Assembly (NCBI RefSeq): GCF_032854445.1
Contig: NC_088300.1
Coordinates: 77,429,966-77,493,965 of the forward strand
Source of the DNA: Liolophura sinensis
Taxonomy: Eukaryota > Mollusca > Polyplacophora > Chitonida > Chitonidae
Direction: 5' to 3'
Length of the DNA stretch: 64,000 nucleotides
Shown here: positions 1 to 15,400 of the stretch, piece after piece
Numbering within the stretch: position 1 is the stretch's first letter
Layout of the letters: each line of letters starts with the position of its first letter
Translations under genes and position numbers: made by a program
The notes under the pieces: generated by a model
The model's database searches: none
Told to the model about the DNA's origin: nothing
What the model saw: only the letters and a program-made list of their open reading frames with translations

Positions 1-489
1 CTGTGACGGTGACGTTGTCATGATACCCATGAGCTCACGACATCCGTGACACCTTTGACGTGTTAGTTACATCGTTTTAATGACAATACTTTTCATAACA
101 AACCCAAGTCCAGCTTATGCCGGCTTCCTCCCCGACCGTACGTGGGAAGGTCTGCCTGCAACCTGCGGATGGGCTGTGACCGGTTTCCTCCAACCATAAT
201 GCTGGCCGCCGTCGTACAAGTGAAATTTTCTTCAGTACGGCGTAAAACGCCAATCAAATAAATATATAAATCACAACAAACCCTAAGTTAAATCAATATT
301 ATGACAAACCCTATAGCGGGTAGTTTGAACTTAAGATTTCTGAACGTTCAACACATGAAATGTCTCAAAACACTAAGAGCACGTATTTTCCAGCATGTAC
401 TTCATGTATAAGTTTCATGCTAAATTTTGCAGCAAACCGGGGAGTTGGGGAGGGATTCAGTCTTGACTTCACATTTTTTTTATGTTTAC
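1..489. other. Chitin synthase intron at the left edge
   Basis: This follows the exon 10 donor (GTAAAC). It contains a truncated SINE copy at about 109-270 and otherwise no recognisable feature. Confidence 0.7.
109..270 (+). mobile_element. tRNA-type SINE, 5'-truncated copy
   Basis: This has the same body as the SINEs at 17.5 and 60.5 kb but lies on the plus strand. The tRNA-like head is missing. The conserved body (CTTCCTCCCCGACCGTACGT, then CCTGCGGATGG and GTACGGCGTAAAACGCC) is followed by the family's AATAAATA tail. Confidence 0.8.
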
Positions 490-3400
490 CTGGGACCATC
501 TTTTTCGATGACGAATTTTGTTTTTGTCCTTGAGATGCGCGACAAGTTTGTTTCCACCGAGCAGTGTCCATTCCAGCCTGCCTCCGTATGGCGTCACCAT
601 CTTGGAGGGCGGGTCCAGGATCGTGGCCCTCTGGTGAATTTCGCTGTAAGCAACCACCGAGACATGAAAGCGATGTCTAGTGTTAACAGACAAAACTACA
701 AAGGAGAATTTTTTCTCATATTATAGAATCAGTGGTTATGACTACTGATTTAGAGGACGGCATGCTTAAGATGATATCAATTATATATATATATGCCGTG
801 TTTTATGCTATACTGAAGACATACAGATTAACAGAGAAATAATGGTAGGGAATGATACCTAGCGGCCTTATGAATGACGGTGACTAGCTGCTCCACAAAT
901 CCGTTAGGTTTGGAGAACCCATCTTCCGTCATATCCATGGAGTCGTCAAAGAATATGTGAGCTGAGGAAATCGCAAGTGAAAATCTATCTTTATAAATTA
1001 TGCCTTTAATAGTATAGGTTATGTAACAGCGAAAACCTATGAACCACGTGAAACCACGGCGGGTGGTTATACCATGCATATGGTCCACGGCGGGTGGTTA
1101 CGCCATGCATATGGTCCACTTTACACTGACATTTTGATTTACTCTATATTTATATTCTTTATTTCTCTACGTTACTCAATTCATTCAATTGTAATGTCCT
1201 TGCGTTCATTTTCATATTTTCAAAATTTTCAGTAACACCTGGCTGAAAGTTTTGGCAATAATGTTTTCAAAAATAATTGTTTACCAATGGCATTTCGTGC
1301 ATTTCGGAAACATAAGCATAATATTCTTCACAATGATATATAACAACATGCAAATTCCAAATACTAAATCCACACTGGTATCATGTCAGCCATGTCAGAA
1401 TCATTTAATTACCAAATAAGATTCACTCACCTTCAAATTCATAATAATCCGTATCTTTGAAATCCGTAACCATATCTCTAAAATGACGCCTGGCGCTTTG
1501 ATCTCGGTCCATCCTGGTAATCACACAAGCATACAATGGTCAACAAAAGGAGAATATCCATGTCCTCATTCTAATAAAATATTACATTGTTGAAATCACC
1601 CTTATAGAAATAATCATAGGGGTGACCATCAAAGATAAAGAGTAAACAACGATCTCTAAAGTCCAAAGATCTCCTGTCAGTATGAAAACGCCTATCGCTC
1701 CTTGAAGCTCCTCCATTGCCCATTCGGTGTGCATCTTGATATAAATACTTTCTAGGGTGTTGATCTGAATTTGTAATATATGAGCAATTACCTGAAAACC
1801 GATTTCAACATCTGCACCATTTCGTTGACGTTTTCATGCCACATGGTTGCACAGATGAAAATGGTAGTGTTCGGATCATTCTCTGTTGATTGAGATGAAT
1901 CTACAAACGCACTGTCATTAGAAATGTTATCTCCTTTCGTAACATCCTTCCTATCAAAATGGTCGTCCTTCCGGCGAGCGTACAGAAAAGATTGCTCGGA
2001 CAAAACCGGGTCAAATACAGGAATGACGAAAAGCCTGGGGACAATCAGCATAAACAAAGTGAAACTCCGCCCTTTCGAATTCTTCTCCGACACTGAGTTA
2101 TCAATTACACGGGTACACACGTGTCGTTACACTGTCCAAGTCTTCAAGCCATAATTCAGACCGTCAGTTGATGATACAGTCAAAAACCATTATTAATGCA
2201 TGCATTCAGTATAATTTCAAACCTTAAGCTACATATGAGGGCTCTGCATGCCCAGAATGTCAAAGAGCTTGTTTGTTGTAGCTGAGATGTTGTTATCTAT
2301 TGAGTTTTTGTGTTGGAGTCCAGCTGTCGCTGGTTCGGCTGTTTCAGTAAGCCAGGACAGGCCGGTTCCAACAAGCCATAAACCCGACCGTCATGGTCAG
2401 TGGTTGAAGCATTAAACAGAGAGCTCGTATACATGATCTATCTGGGAAAATGGACTAACAAAAAAGCCAATTGCATGTCTCATACAGGGGGGAGAAGACT
2501 AGAGAAGGGGCCACGTTCACGATGCAATGTTAAGCTGAAGACCAAAGTATTAATCTTCACAAAACAAAATACGTGTATGTGATGCCGGATGCTCAAACTT
2601 TCGTGAAATTGTACTACCACAGCATGAGATTAACTCCCAAAATTTTATCGATTTCATGCATATAATTTAATTTGGGAAAGCCCGAAATCGCTTTTTGAAA
2701 TGGGCACAAGGATTTGGCATAAACTGCAGTGGTAGATGTTTATCATAAATATCTATATATAGGTAAGTTAATAACCAGACCCACCTGTTGACGAAGGCCA
2801 GTCGCTCATTATCCGGCGTCCAGATGTGGGCAGTTATCCAGATCGACGAAACCCACCAGAGTAAAGCAAACAACAGCGTTTTCAGGGTGGATTCTCCTCG
2901 CTCTTGCAGGCACTCCCACGACAGGAAATTGTCCAAGGCAGTCTTGACAGGAAAGAACTCTGAACACACCGTGGACAGCACACCCATTAGCAAAGGTGTC
3001 ACCAAGAGCAGAGGAATGGCAAAGCACACTCTTTGCATGTGAAGTCTACACGCCACAGTGGCAAGATGATAGAGTACCCAGGAGGTGAACACATGGACGA
3101 GGAAAGGGACAATGAGCACCCAGTCGGAGAATATCACTGCTCCTGTGGACGCAGCGTTTGGCAGGTTTATCACAACTTCCACTAAGCTGCTGTTGTTCTG
3201 TTCAGAGGAAGAATTCAATAAAGAAATGTTCGAAATAGGATCGGCGTGATGTTTGATCTTTGAATACCATTCGCGAAATACTTTACCCATGTCCCCAAGA
3301 CCTCCAAAAATTAAATATGTCACAAGCACTGTTATTATTATTTTCCACAAGCTGACTATAATATGTGTCTTTGCTCTTGCCCTGTGGAGTTTCACAACCA

Positions 3401-6400
3401 GACGTTTCAATGGGAGTTTGTGTGATCGAAACGAGATGTCTGTGCAGGCATACGCTTCCCACCAGCGAATAGTCAGAGCAACCAATGAGAGCTCCGTGAG
3501 TATTTTAACAGCCCAAACAGGAATGATGCTGTTGCTAGCATTAATAGTTTTGAAGCCCGTTTGATTCCTAATTTCGTCCACAACATCATTTGCTACAGTT
3601 CGACCAACATTCAGATCGAAGATGTCTTCGGAAAAGATGCAAGCAACAACAAACAGTTGCATTAAAAGAGCTAAAATATCAAAAAGTCGCAGAATAGCCC
3701 TAAATTTTGGCGAGTGCTGCCCGATGCCGTTTTGTTGGAAGCAGAATGCCTTCACAAGGGCGGGAATCTGTCCGACGGCCAGTAACAGCGCCAGAATCGT
3801 CATTGGCGGAAGTCTTGGCATCACGTACATCACAAAGAACGTTTGTCCAGCAGAATGGAATGTTTCCAGAAGAAGTACCTGTGAGAAAAGACAAGGGACA
3901 ATCACTGATCGGTACGGAAACAATTCTGAAATCACAAGCTGTGGACAACTGAGTAATCCTCTAACAAGCTGCTTTCAGTTGTGTTTCACCTCATTACATC
4001 ACAACTACAAAACCGTAAGGTTAAACCAAACATTATAATCATGAAGTACCCACACATATACATGAGCATTCCTCGCCACGATGTAAACATATACAAATAA
4101 TGACGTAGCCCTTGATATATTGCATGCAACAAATGCGTTTGAAACAGCCTAGTGACTTGATAGAACAGGTCTCGGTCGTACCGAAGGGATGTAATACACG
4201 CCACTTGTACGAAGGGTTCTTAACGTTACGAGCACGTCGCTACCATGGCAGCTTCGTGAAACGCTGCACCCATCCTCACGAAGCTGTCTTAACGTTAAGA
4301 GCTCGCAACTAGCACGACGACGTAATGCGTACAGTACTGGTTGTCGTGGTATTTAAGTGAAAATACCGTCAAGAGTGCTTCGCGAAACCGGGCCCAGGTT
4401 GCCATTGCCGCTCGTAGGCCTAATGTCCGGGGGACTTTGTGCAAGTGGACCCAGTGCTGCAGGTATTACGTTGCCATGGTAGTTATGTTCACGTACAGTG
4501 CTACGCGTGCTCTGTAAAACTTGGCTCCAACAGATAAATATGCATATTCTACGTCCCCAATATTTCGGCGTAAATTGTTACACTTACCAGAAATCGCATT
4601 TGCTTTGTGGGTCCTGGGTCATTCCCAAACCATCCGGAGGCACAAGATATGAGGAATGAAAAACCGTGTGGGATGCACAGAATGAGCAGAAGTAGATACA
4701 CCAACCCGTCCATCTCTGTTTGTTGAAACTGGTAATACCAAAAAATTCATCTAACATATAATACTAGATTAGGAAAATAAGTAAAAACTGACGCTTAGAA
4801 GGAAATGCTGTGGTCGAAACAGCCATTCGTATACTAGCCTTCAATTAAAATCGACGTTCGGGGTCAATAATCGCAAGGCCAATTCCCGGCATAACTACGT
4901 TTAACACAAACTATAAAGAAATGAGAAAATAATGGAAGTACGAAATTAGGACGGAATCATGCAAAGAGAAGCAATCGATGAAATTCTATCAATTAAATCT
5001 CTTTGAGGAATAGTAGTACATGTATAGAGAGTAAAGAAATCTCAAGCGGAGTTGTCCATATACGGTACGTGTATTTGAGCGTCGAGTTCTTCTGTAAAAC
5101 GCTTGGACTTAATAAGAACCCACATACAGTTGACGCCTGAATATTTTTCCACGCATTTGTAGAATCCAATAGTTGTGGTAAAGATGTGACTGGACGGTAC
5201 GGATAAAATCCTCTGGTTGAGAAAGGATTAATGTTTTTTTAAATAGTTCCTGTCGAGTATAGGTCGTTATAGAATACATTTATTTTGTGAGTTGTTGCAA
5301 TGATATTTAGCTCCTCTACAAGAACTTGGTAGTTTTATTCTTGTACACAAATACAGCATAATTAGGAGCATTGTCCGCAGGACCTTTCGCACGATAGGAT
5401 CTTTTAGGACTTGTTTGGCTGTTATATGAGCATTAATATTGATATGGCATATTACATGTACAACCCTTTTCAAATTAGCTAAAACCCAGTCTCAAGGACT
5501 GAAGTTTCTACTTCCTTCCACTTTGACCTGTTTCTTTGACCTTTTTCTCTCGGCTCACTATACTTTGCCCCTTACAAGCAGATTTTTGGGCCCCTTACAA
5601 GCAGATTTCAAAGATTATCATATCAAAGACATCTCAAAATCTTTAACTGCTTAGCAGATTGATACGAAATGCATGGGGGCTCTCCTATTTTGAAATACTT
5701 TGGCACAGCATTGCGAACCTAATGGTCATTTAAAATTCCTAGTATGCTGAATGTGCGATCACAGAAACAAGGAGACACAAAACTCCTGTACTTGGATCAG
5801 CTGTATAAAACTTTATAAAGTCAATGCTGATGTTACAGCTAGAATCAGAAAATGCTAATAAAGATTCGGATGTTAATTCAAAGATGACCCATAGCATTAC
5901 TGATGAGGGCATAAGACCGGGCACCTTACCGTAGACATGCCTCCTAGCTGACCAGTAAGAACGAGCAGGCTTCCCTTACTGAGCATGGCTGTAGACAGAG
6001 TACCAATAAACATGAAGATGTAGGCCAGAAGCTTGGAGCTCTTCAACAGTGTCAGGAAAAAGCCTTCTGTGTTACAAGTCACTTTCTCCTTTGGGGTTGT
6101 CTTGAAAATGTCCCAGAATGGTTGTCTAGACAACAAAAATTATCCTGGTCAACATGATACACTCAGACAGGACTGATACGAGTCACCAAACTAACAACTG
6201 TTTAAAATAAAAGGGGCAGTTTGACCCATTCCTTTCGTCGTCATTTGTAACTAAACGCGTGGGCAGTGTGATTTCTAACTAGTTATTTACAGAATCCTTT
6301 GATAATCTCATATTTGTTTTTGTAGGCCTGTTTATGTAACATGTACTTTGATTTCAGTAACAAGGAAAAAAAAACATCACAGACACTGCACGAGACATAA

Positions 6401-9400
6401 TACAGTACATGCCGTGTGTCTTCTAAAGAGACCTACCCTGCCTCTTTGGTCTCTGTTGGTGATGGTTCTTCCTGGTTGGTTGAGTTGGAGTCTTCCGTCC
6501 TCGAAGACTTTGGTTCGTGTCGGAGAGATCCAGCCGGGGTTGGTATTGGACTAGGTGCACGGCTAGCGGCACGGCTCGGAGCCCTGCTGGAGCGCGGACT
6601 GGATGAAGCGGTGACAGGGTTCTCGGGTAGATATAGCCCGTTCCTCCTGCTTGCAACCGCCGGGTTTCTTCGGTTGCTGGAACTGCGCGAGATCAAACTG
6701 ACGTCACAGCTGCCTCTTCTGAGGCCATGATACGACTCCCGATCCGCCTCAGTGATTGTCTGTAGTTCCTGAAAGTAAACAGTTATTAATCAGAAACCGT
6801 TGAATTGGAATCCTGTGTTGTCAAGATTTTTTTGTCTGGAGTAGGCGAATTCTATGATTTTCAAGGCTTTCTGCGTTTTCTAGTATGTTATGAAACAGAT
6901 GTTCCTGATGAGCAATTGCAGCAGAACAACATGGAATTTTACTGAAACACACATTGTTATTAAAGCGTTGAAAACTACCAGCGATGCATAGCAAACAGAC
7001 ATCTTGTTTATTAAGAGCGCTTACATGGTGACTACAGGAAGCCATTACCCCTACATCTTTGTTTGAATCCCATTAATAATGATGAACATGGTATTCAGTT
7101 TAATACACTTTTGATTTACAAGGAAACAGCCGATAAACCAAATTGCGGAAATATTTATTGGTTCAAAAGAAATCTTAGTTGATTCAAACACAAAGGCTTT
7201 TGTTCACACTCAAGCTGTGTCAGTTTATACAAATGTGTCTATTTTTACCAAAAGTCTTTCTTAAATTTAGAAAAAATGTATGTGTTTTCAGAGAAATCTT
7301 TGTTAGTTCAGGCGGACGGTATCAACCAGATAGCAACCACGGACAATTAATGGTCTCCATCCATGTCTTGTTTGGAAACTGCTGTGTCCATTTGTAAAGA
7401 GAAGAGACTTACAAATGGTTTGTAACCCGGAGAAATGTCATAGTCCGGCTGTGGGTTGGACGCCATCATGGCTTGCAAGGTTGGATAGCTGTGTCTGAAA
7501 TAGGTATTGGATACAAATATAGCCTAATTAAGAGTTAAACTGATAACATTGTAACATTCAATGTCTGAATCACTCCATGGGTGAAGTGACTTGTATCTAA
7601 AATGAGACTTGAACACAGTGCTGTCGCCATGATGCTGATGAAATGATCGACATGGTCACATTAAAACGGGCCTACATTTATATAATCTACTTACAGTCTT
7701 CACATAAATATTGGCCTTTTCCAGTCTATAGGCTAAGGTGTTTGATAACGCGTTTGAATATGGTCATCAAGGGCATCAGTCTTCACGGTTCGCTGAATAT
7801 TGGCCCTGGTTGAATTAATCACAGTCCCAACTTTCTCTATCCATAAACCGTATTTATCAAGCAACTTATGACTTAAGTCATAAATTGCAAGAGCTTAAAA
7901 AGACAAATTGAGAACAGGAACGAACTCAAATTGTGCTTGATACATTGTTCTACAGTAAAGAATCAGTGTACACATTTTAAACTTTCTAGACCACAACGTT
8001 TTAGTTGTAGCTGTGTTTGGATTTTGCACTTAAGTCTTGCACTTAAGGGAGTAAAATCTATGAGTCTAAACAGACATTCGTATACTAGCCGTCAACCAAT
8101 AAGGAGGTACTGGGTTAATAATCGCAAGGCCAATTCCCAAAACGAGGTTTAACACAAAATACCAAAGAACTAACAAAGTATATAAAATACAAAAACAGGA
8201 CGGAATCATGCAAAAGAGAAGCAGTCAACAGTTTTCAATGATGTGGGAAATACACTAGGTATGGTCCAGGCGACTGAGTGAAATACAGTACTGACAGTAT
8301 GTACTAGACTGGATCACTGAAGTAGTATGTGCTGGATTGGATCACTGAAGTAGTATGTACTAGACTGCATCATTGGTGTATTATGTAGTAGACTGCATCA
8401 CTGACGTATTATGCACTAGACTGAATCACAGAAGTAGTATGTGCGAGACAGGATCACTGAAGTAGTATGTGGTAGATTGGATCACGGAAGTACTATGTAC
8501 TGGACTGGATCACTGACGTAGTATGTACTAGACTGCATCACTGAAGTAGTATGCACTAGACTAGATCAGAGAAGGAGTATGTGCTAGACTGGATCACTGA
8601 AGTAGTATGTGCTAGACTGGATCACTGACGCAGTATGTACTAGACTGGATCACGGAAGTAGTATGTGCTAGACTGGATCACTGAAGTAGTATGTGCTGGA
8701 CTGGATCACTGAATTAGTATGTGCTAGACTGGATCACTGAAGTAGTATGTGTTAGACTTGATCACTGAAGGTAGTATGTACTACACTGGGTCACGGAAGT
8801 AGTATGTGCTAGACTGGATCACGGAAGTAGTATGTGCTAGACTGGATCACGGAAGTAGTATGTGCTAGACTGGATCATTGAGGAAGAATGTGATAGAATG
8901 GATCACGGAAGTAGTGTGTGCTAGACTAGATCACTGAAGTAGTGTGTACTAGACTGGATCACTGAAGAAGTATGTGCTAGACTGGATCACGGAAGTAGCA
9001 TGTGCTAGACTGAATCACTGATGTAGTATGTACTAGACTGCATCACTGAAGTAGTGTGTACTAGACTGGATCACTGAAGTAGTATGTGCTAGACTGGATC
9101 ACTGAAGTAATATGTGCTAGACTGGATCACTGAAGTAGTATGTGCTAGACTGGATCACTGAAGTAATATGTGCTAGACTGGATCACTGAGGAAGAATGTT
9201 CTAGACTAGATCACTGAAGTAATATGTGCTAGACTGGATCACTGATGTAGTATGTGCAGGACTAGAAGTAGTATGTGCTAGACTGGATCACTGAGGAAGA
9301 ATGTGCTAGACTGGATCACTGAAGTAGTATGTGCTAGACTGGATCACTGAAGTAGTATGTGCTAGACTGGATCACTGAAGTAGTATGTGCTAGACTGGAT

Positions 9401-12400
9401 CACTGAAGTAGTATGTGCTAGACTGGATCACTGAAGTAGCATGTGCTAGACTGGATCACTGAAGTAGTATGTGCTAGACTGGATCACTGAAGTAGTATGT
9501 GCTAGACTGGATCACTGAAGTAGTATGTGCTAGACTGGATCACTGAAGTAGTATGTGCTAGACTGGATCACTGAAGTAGTATGTGCTAGACTGGATCACT
9601 GAAGTAGCATGTGCTAGACTGGATCACTGAAGTAGTATGTGCTAGACTGGATCACTGATGTAGTATGTGCAGGACTAGAAGTAGTATGTGCTAGACTGGA
9701 TCACTGAGGAAGAATGTGCTAGACTGGATCACTGAAGAAGTATGTGCTAGACTGGATCACGGAAGTAGTATGTGCTAGACTGGATCACGGAAGTAGTATG
9801 TGCTAGACTGGATCACTGAAGTAGTATGTGCTAGACTGGATCACTGATGTAGTGTGTGCTAGACTGGATCACTGAAGTAGTATGTACTAGACAGAACAGA
9901 TCTAGAACAGAAGTAATAACATTCCCAAACTTCGAATGGACTTAGACCTGATCGAATATTGGTATTTGTTTTAATATATACTTCTGAGTAGTCGGTGAGG
10001 ATCCATATATTATAAGTTGTATGTATAGACGTGTAGGAGAAAGGGTCAGAATCGAGTGGTGGGGTTAAGAGGCTCGTTTTTCAATCACTAGGTCACAAAC
10101 GGAGTTAGCTCAGCCCCAGGCTGGAACGTGGAATCTTCGAAATTTCTCCCGATTCGATTGTCGTCGGAGTCTTGCTAGCTATAAGAGGTTGACGGCGCAA
10201 GGACGCCCTTTAGTTGGCCTGACACGAAGGTGCTTGAGATTTGTTTCAGTCTATGGCTTTCAGAACTACACATCTGTGCTCTTCCATTCACTAACCTAGA
10301 TCTTTTTGGGTGTGCTGACCGCAACATGTCACATCTGTACGCTAGAAAAGCATGTTTCCTGTAATGCTGAGGAAATTCTGACTTCACCTCGTCTAGTTAT
10401 TCGTGAATAGTAAAGACCATAAAGTCACAATTACACAAATATATCTTTCGCATTGTAAGCAAACGAAATTCCGGTAACCCCATTTTTCGATGCGAGTGGA
10501 ACTTCTGGATCAAAACCAAAAGATTGCACCATTAAAATGGCGAATGACAAGTAGTTGTTTTATTTTGATAATGAACAGAAGGAGCTAATAGCATCTGTTG
10601 TGAAAAAGATGGTTATAATTTTGGAAAGAGCAGCAAAGTGCACCCTACCAACGGAAGATTGGAAAGTTGTGTTTGCTGGGGTGCTGTCCTAGTGGATATT
10701 TGTGTTCATTGTGGCGGTTTGGGCTACATCATTCTGGGACAATGAGATGATATAAGTTGAAACTTACTATAAGACCACGGGAAATTTTTTTTTTTGTGGA
10801 GCACAGCTTTGATAGTGCAACCGACAGGACCGAGTTGGGGGCGAGTAAATGTAAAGATTCAGAGCGGTTAATGTGGAGCTTAAGATGAAAACATGGCCAA
10901 TCGATCTCAGAGCGAGATACCTCTGTACGTCACATGGGGAAAGCACTTTGGGTCCGACCACGCAGAAAACCACACCATCTTCGCCATGTTTACAGGAACA
11001 TTTCGTCTATGAAGGCCATCAAAGATTTCACGTATGGCATCAGTGGGCAGACAGAGTGACCCACGTCTTGGACATTTGCCAGAGATCAGAAACACTCAAA
11101 AGATATATTAAACTTTTATTAGCAAGTTGGAAGGTTAGTAAACATTGACTAGCGATCATAATTTGGTGAAGGAAGTACCTAAATTACTTAATATAACCTA
11201 AAAGGTCATTGGCGTAAGTCTCCAAACAATAAAGAAGTAACATTATTGAAACTGCATTGAACACTCTATTGGTTATACCAGTGCAATAGGCCTACTTACT
11301 TTTATGACACCAGATTGCATTACCCTTGTAGTACTCAGTGTTGGGTATAGTGAACCTTACTTGATAGCTTATGCAATGAAGCCCTCGTAATTGTGCTCTG
11401 AAACATCTCCAAATTTCAGGACTAACCGAAAGCGAAAGTATGCCGTTTTCAAGTTTTCTTCTCCTTTAATGGAGCCACAATAGGCGACAACCACAAACCC
11501 CGCGTTTACCAGCATTCACAAGACTGTGTGACACATGGAGTTTAACGGAGCCACAATAGACGACAACCACAAATCTCACGTTTATCAGCATTCACAAGAC
11601 TGTGTGACACGTGGTGTTTAATGAAGTCACAATAGGCGACAACCACAAACCTCACGTTTATCAGCATTCACATGACTGTGTGACACGTGGAGTTTAATGG
11701 ATCCACAATAGACGACAACCACAAACCTCACGTTTACCAGCATTCACAAGACTGTGTGACACGTGGTGTTTAATGGAGCCACAATAGGCCACAACCACAA
11801 ACCTCACGTTTATCAGCATTCACAAGACTGTGTGACACATGGTGTTTAATGGAGCCACAATAGACGACAACCACAAACATCACGTTTACCAGCATTCACA
11901 AGACTGTGTGACACATGGTGTTTAATGGATCCACAATAGACGACAACCACAAACCTCACGTTTACCAGCATTCACAAGACTGTGTGACACATGGCGTTTA
12001 ATGGAGCCACAATAGACGACAACCACAAACCTCACGTTTACCAGCATTCACAAGACTGTGTGACACGTGGTGTTTAATGGAGCCACAATAGACGACAACC
12101 ACAAACCCCACGTTTACCAGCATTCACAAGACTGTGTGACACATGGAGTTTAATGGAGCCACAATAGACGACAACCACAAACCCCACGTTTACCAGCATT
12201 CACAAGACTGTGTGACACGTGGTGTTTAATGGAGCCACAATAGACGACAACCACAAACATCACGTTTACCAGCATTCACAAGACTGTGTGACACGTGGAG
12301 TTTAATGGAGCCACAATAGACGACAACCAAAACCCTCACGTTTATCAGCATTCACAAGACTGTGTGACATATGGAGTTTAATGGAGCCACAATAGGCCAC

Positions 12401-15400
12401 AACCACCAACATCACGTTTACCAGCATTCACAAGACTGTGTGACACATGGAGTTTAATGGAGCCACAATAGGCCACAACCACAAACCTCACGTTTACCAG
12501 CATTCACATGACTGTGTGACACGTGGAGTTTAATGGAAGCACAATAGACGACAACCACAAACCTCACGTTTATCAGCATTCACAAGACTGTGTGACACGT
12601 GGTGTTTAATGGAACCACAATAGGCCACAACCACAACCTCACGTTTGCTAGCATTCACAAGACTGTGTGACACGTGGTGTTTAATGGAGCCACAATAGAC
12701 GACAACCACAAACCTCACGTTTACCAGCATTCACAAGACTGTGTGACACGTGGAGTTTAATGGAAGCACAATAGACGACAACCACCAACCTTACGTTTAC
12801 CAGCATTCACAAGACTGTGTGAGGGTGGAGGTTCTGACGCATTTGGACAAAACAGCACTACAGAAGAGTATAGAATTTCGCTGTTTCCAAGGTACATTAG
12901 AACACTTTTTCGGGAGTGAAGTAAAATTAAATTCAAGGAGGCATGTATATGATAGTGAAATCGGGGATGACTATCGCTATCCCTTTCCTTCTAGAATCTT
13001 CATAAATTAAATAAACCTGGATTATTATTCACGATGTGATGAAATTTTAGTTGTTTCATTAGATGGCATAGTGTTATTTAGAGATTGTACTGTGAACAAG
13101 ATTGCCGTTAACTTGGATTGTATTTTATATGAATAACATAAATTTTAGGTCTAAAATTGACTGACACTACTTCGGGTTCAAAACTGGGATGAATTGCACA
13201 AAGCAGTCTTTGAATTAAGTCAAAATTTAGAACTTCTTTTCTTCACCAAATAGCCGGTCTGTTTGAAGAGCTCAATAATACATCTACGTATTGATCTTCG
13301 AATTACACCATCCCACATTTGGCTGATCGTTTCAAACATTGAAATAAAGCATTCAAAAATACTTTTCAGTTTTCTTTTATATTGTAGCTAGATTTATAAC
13401 ATCACGCTATACACAATTCTGTCCATTTATAAATTATAAAACAAAACCAATATATCTGTTTATGTATACAGCTGATCCCAGCACCAGCAAGGTGTGAACA
13501 ATCTACATACCAAATCGGCCACAAAACTAGCACAAGGTTAGCCTCACTGTGATCTGGTACTGAAAGCTAGTGATATTGTCAATGGTGACGCGCTGTCATT
13601 GAGGAATTCTCACGTATTAGGAAATGTTTACACCAATATTTTTAGGTGCAAGAAATGTATGTAATGTTTCCATCAGAATGTGACGTCGTCTGAAGGGTGG
13701 GTGCACGTGATATGTGTGATATGCCTATCACCCAGTCCGTTGTTCTTAATCCCACATAACTGATAAGGGTCATCCTAAATAGTAATTTATATCACTCTGG
13801 GTCCAAGTTGCAAAATATGCCTGTCAGTTTGTAGTCAGCTTAGCGTCCTATATACCGTCTCTTCTAACTACCGACTACAAAATGCTGAGAAAATTTTCTC
13901 ATTCTTTGCTGGTCTTAACCGCTATATTGTTATACGCTAACATACATGTATATGAAAACATGAGGACAATTGGACTTTGGTATGGATATCATGATATATA
14001 ACTCGTTACTGAGGTCTGGCATCACTACTCTCCTCCTGTAACTGTTAGATATTCTTGGTTTAAACAGAGGTATAATATAACTTATGTGATATTTAAGAAA
14101 ATAAAATTGACATATTTTATATAATGTGAAAGTCATCATGACACCTGGAATCCTGAAACTGAAAACAACGTAGGCCTACCAAGTAGGAATTACCCACTCA
14201 TTCCGCCATGATAACGGTAACCTGTGTATTTCGAAACTAAAAACTTGCTTTGTCAACGGGTATATAAAGTGTCTACTTATATCGAGCTTTATTTAATCCA
14301 AAATCATATTTCTTCATTTTAAATATAGATTGATAGAAGAATGAAACATGAATTATTTACATCATCGATGTCGGTAATTTATTTACTCACATAGGTAATT
14401 TATTTCTTGATACACGTAATTCATTTATCGATATCGATAACGTATTTCACGATTTCTGTCAATTATCGATAATTTAACTATCGATATCGATAAGTAGTTA
14501 TGAATATCGGTAAATATTTATCAGTACCTATAAATTATTTATCTATATCGATAATCCTCCATTAATTTGGACCCCATACTGCTCTTCTGCAATATTTATC
14601 CATTCACATAGCTCATGGTGTCAATTTATTGCCTTCACATGTATATGATTTACTTAATATAATTGGAGTTAGTTGAACACGTTTTCTATCTTTGTAGCAT
14701 TCGCCGCTTTTATCGTCGGGAGTCTCATTGTTTCAGCCTTTACAGCCTAGGCGACAAATGTCCCCCGTATTACCAACAAGTTATTCACCTCTTCATGAGA
14801 AGCTAAAGCAATTAGTACACGTATGATTAAATATCTAGGTGAGGAGAGAAACAGTTAGTTCACGGATAATTAAATATCTAGGTGAGGAGAGAAACTTGGA
14901 TTTTTAAGGTGCATGTAAGGAGATCTCATCATTACACAGAATGGGTGAGATCAAAGTTAAAAGCTTAAATATTATTTTCGTCAATTTTGAAATGTTGCCT
15001 TAGTTTATAATTGCTATGCGGGGACGGCACTCAAAACTCATGCTCGTGTATGCGCTAAACCTATATATTTACTTAACACAGAATACCCGTAAATAACTTT
15101 AATAATGGTAAATCCAACATTTCGACAGTGATGAAACATGAAAGGAAAACATTTATAGATTGAACACTTCCTAAAATGTTAAAAAGTGAACTCGTTAAAC
15201 AATCATAACCAATTTTTGCAATTTAACAGTATCTCGTGTCATACTAACACTTTTAGGTGTTGGAATCCGCAATATGTTTAAAATCTTTGATCTAACATTG
15301 CTACAATCTGCAAACAAGCATTTACACACGGCGTAACATCTTAAGCTTTTGTATCATTCTGATACTTGGAAAATGTTGAAATTTTAAACTTTCCTATTAA

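Noticed and set aside
10767-11148. Overlapping plus and minus frames near 10.9 kb
   Set aside because: No family resemblance, no splice signals fitting neighbours, and comparable open length on both strands.
8295-12821. CRISPR-like regular repeats
   Set aside because: The repeats are directly contiguous with no unique spacers, in a eukaryotic intron; they are minisatellites.
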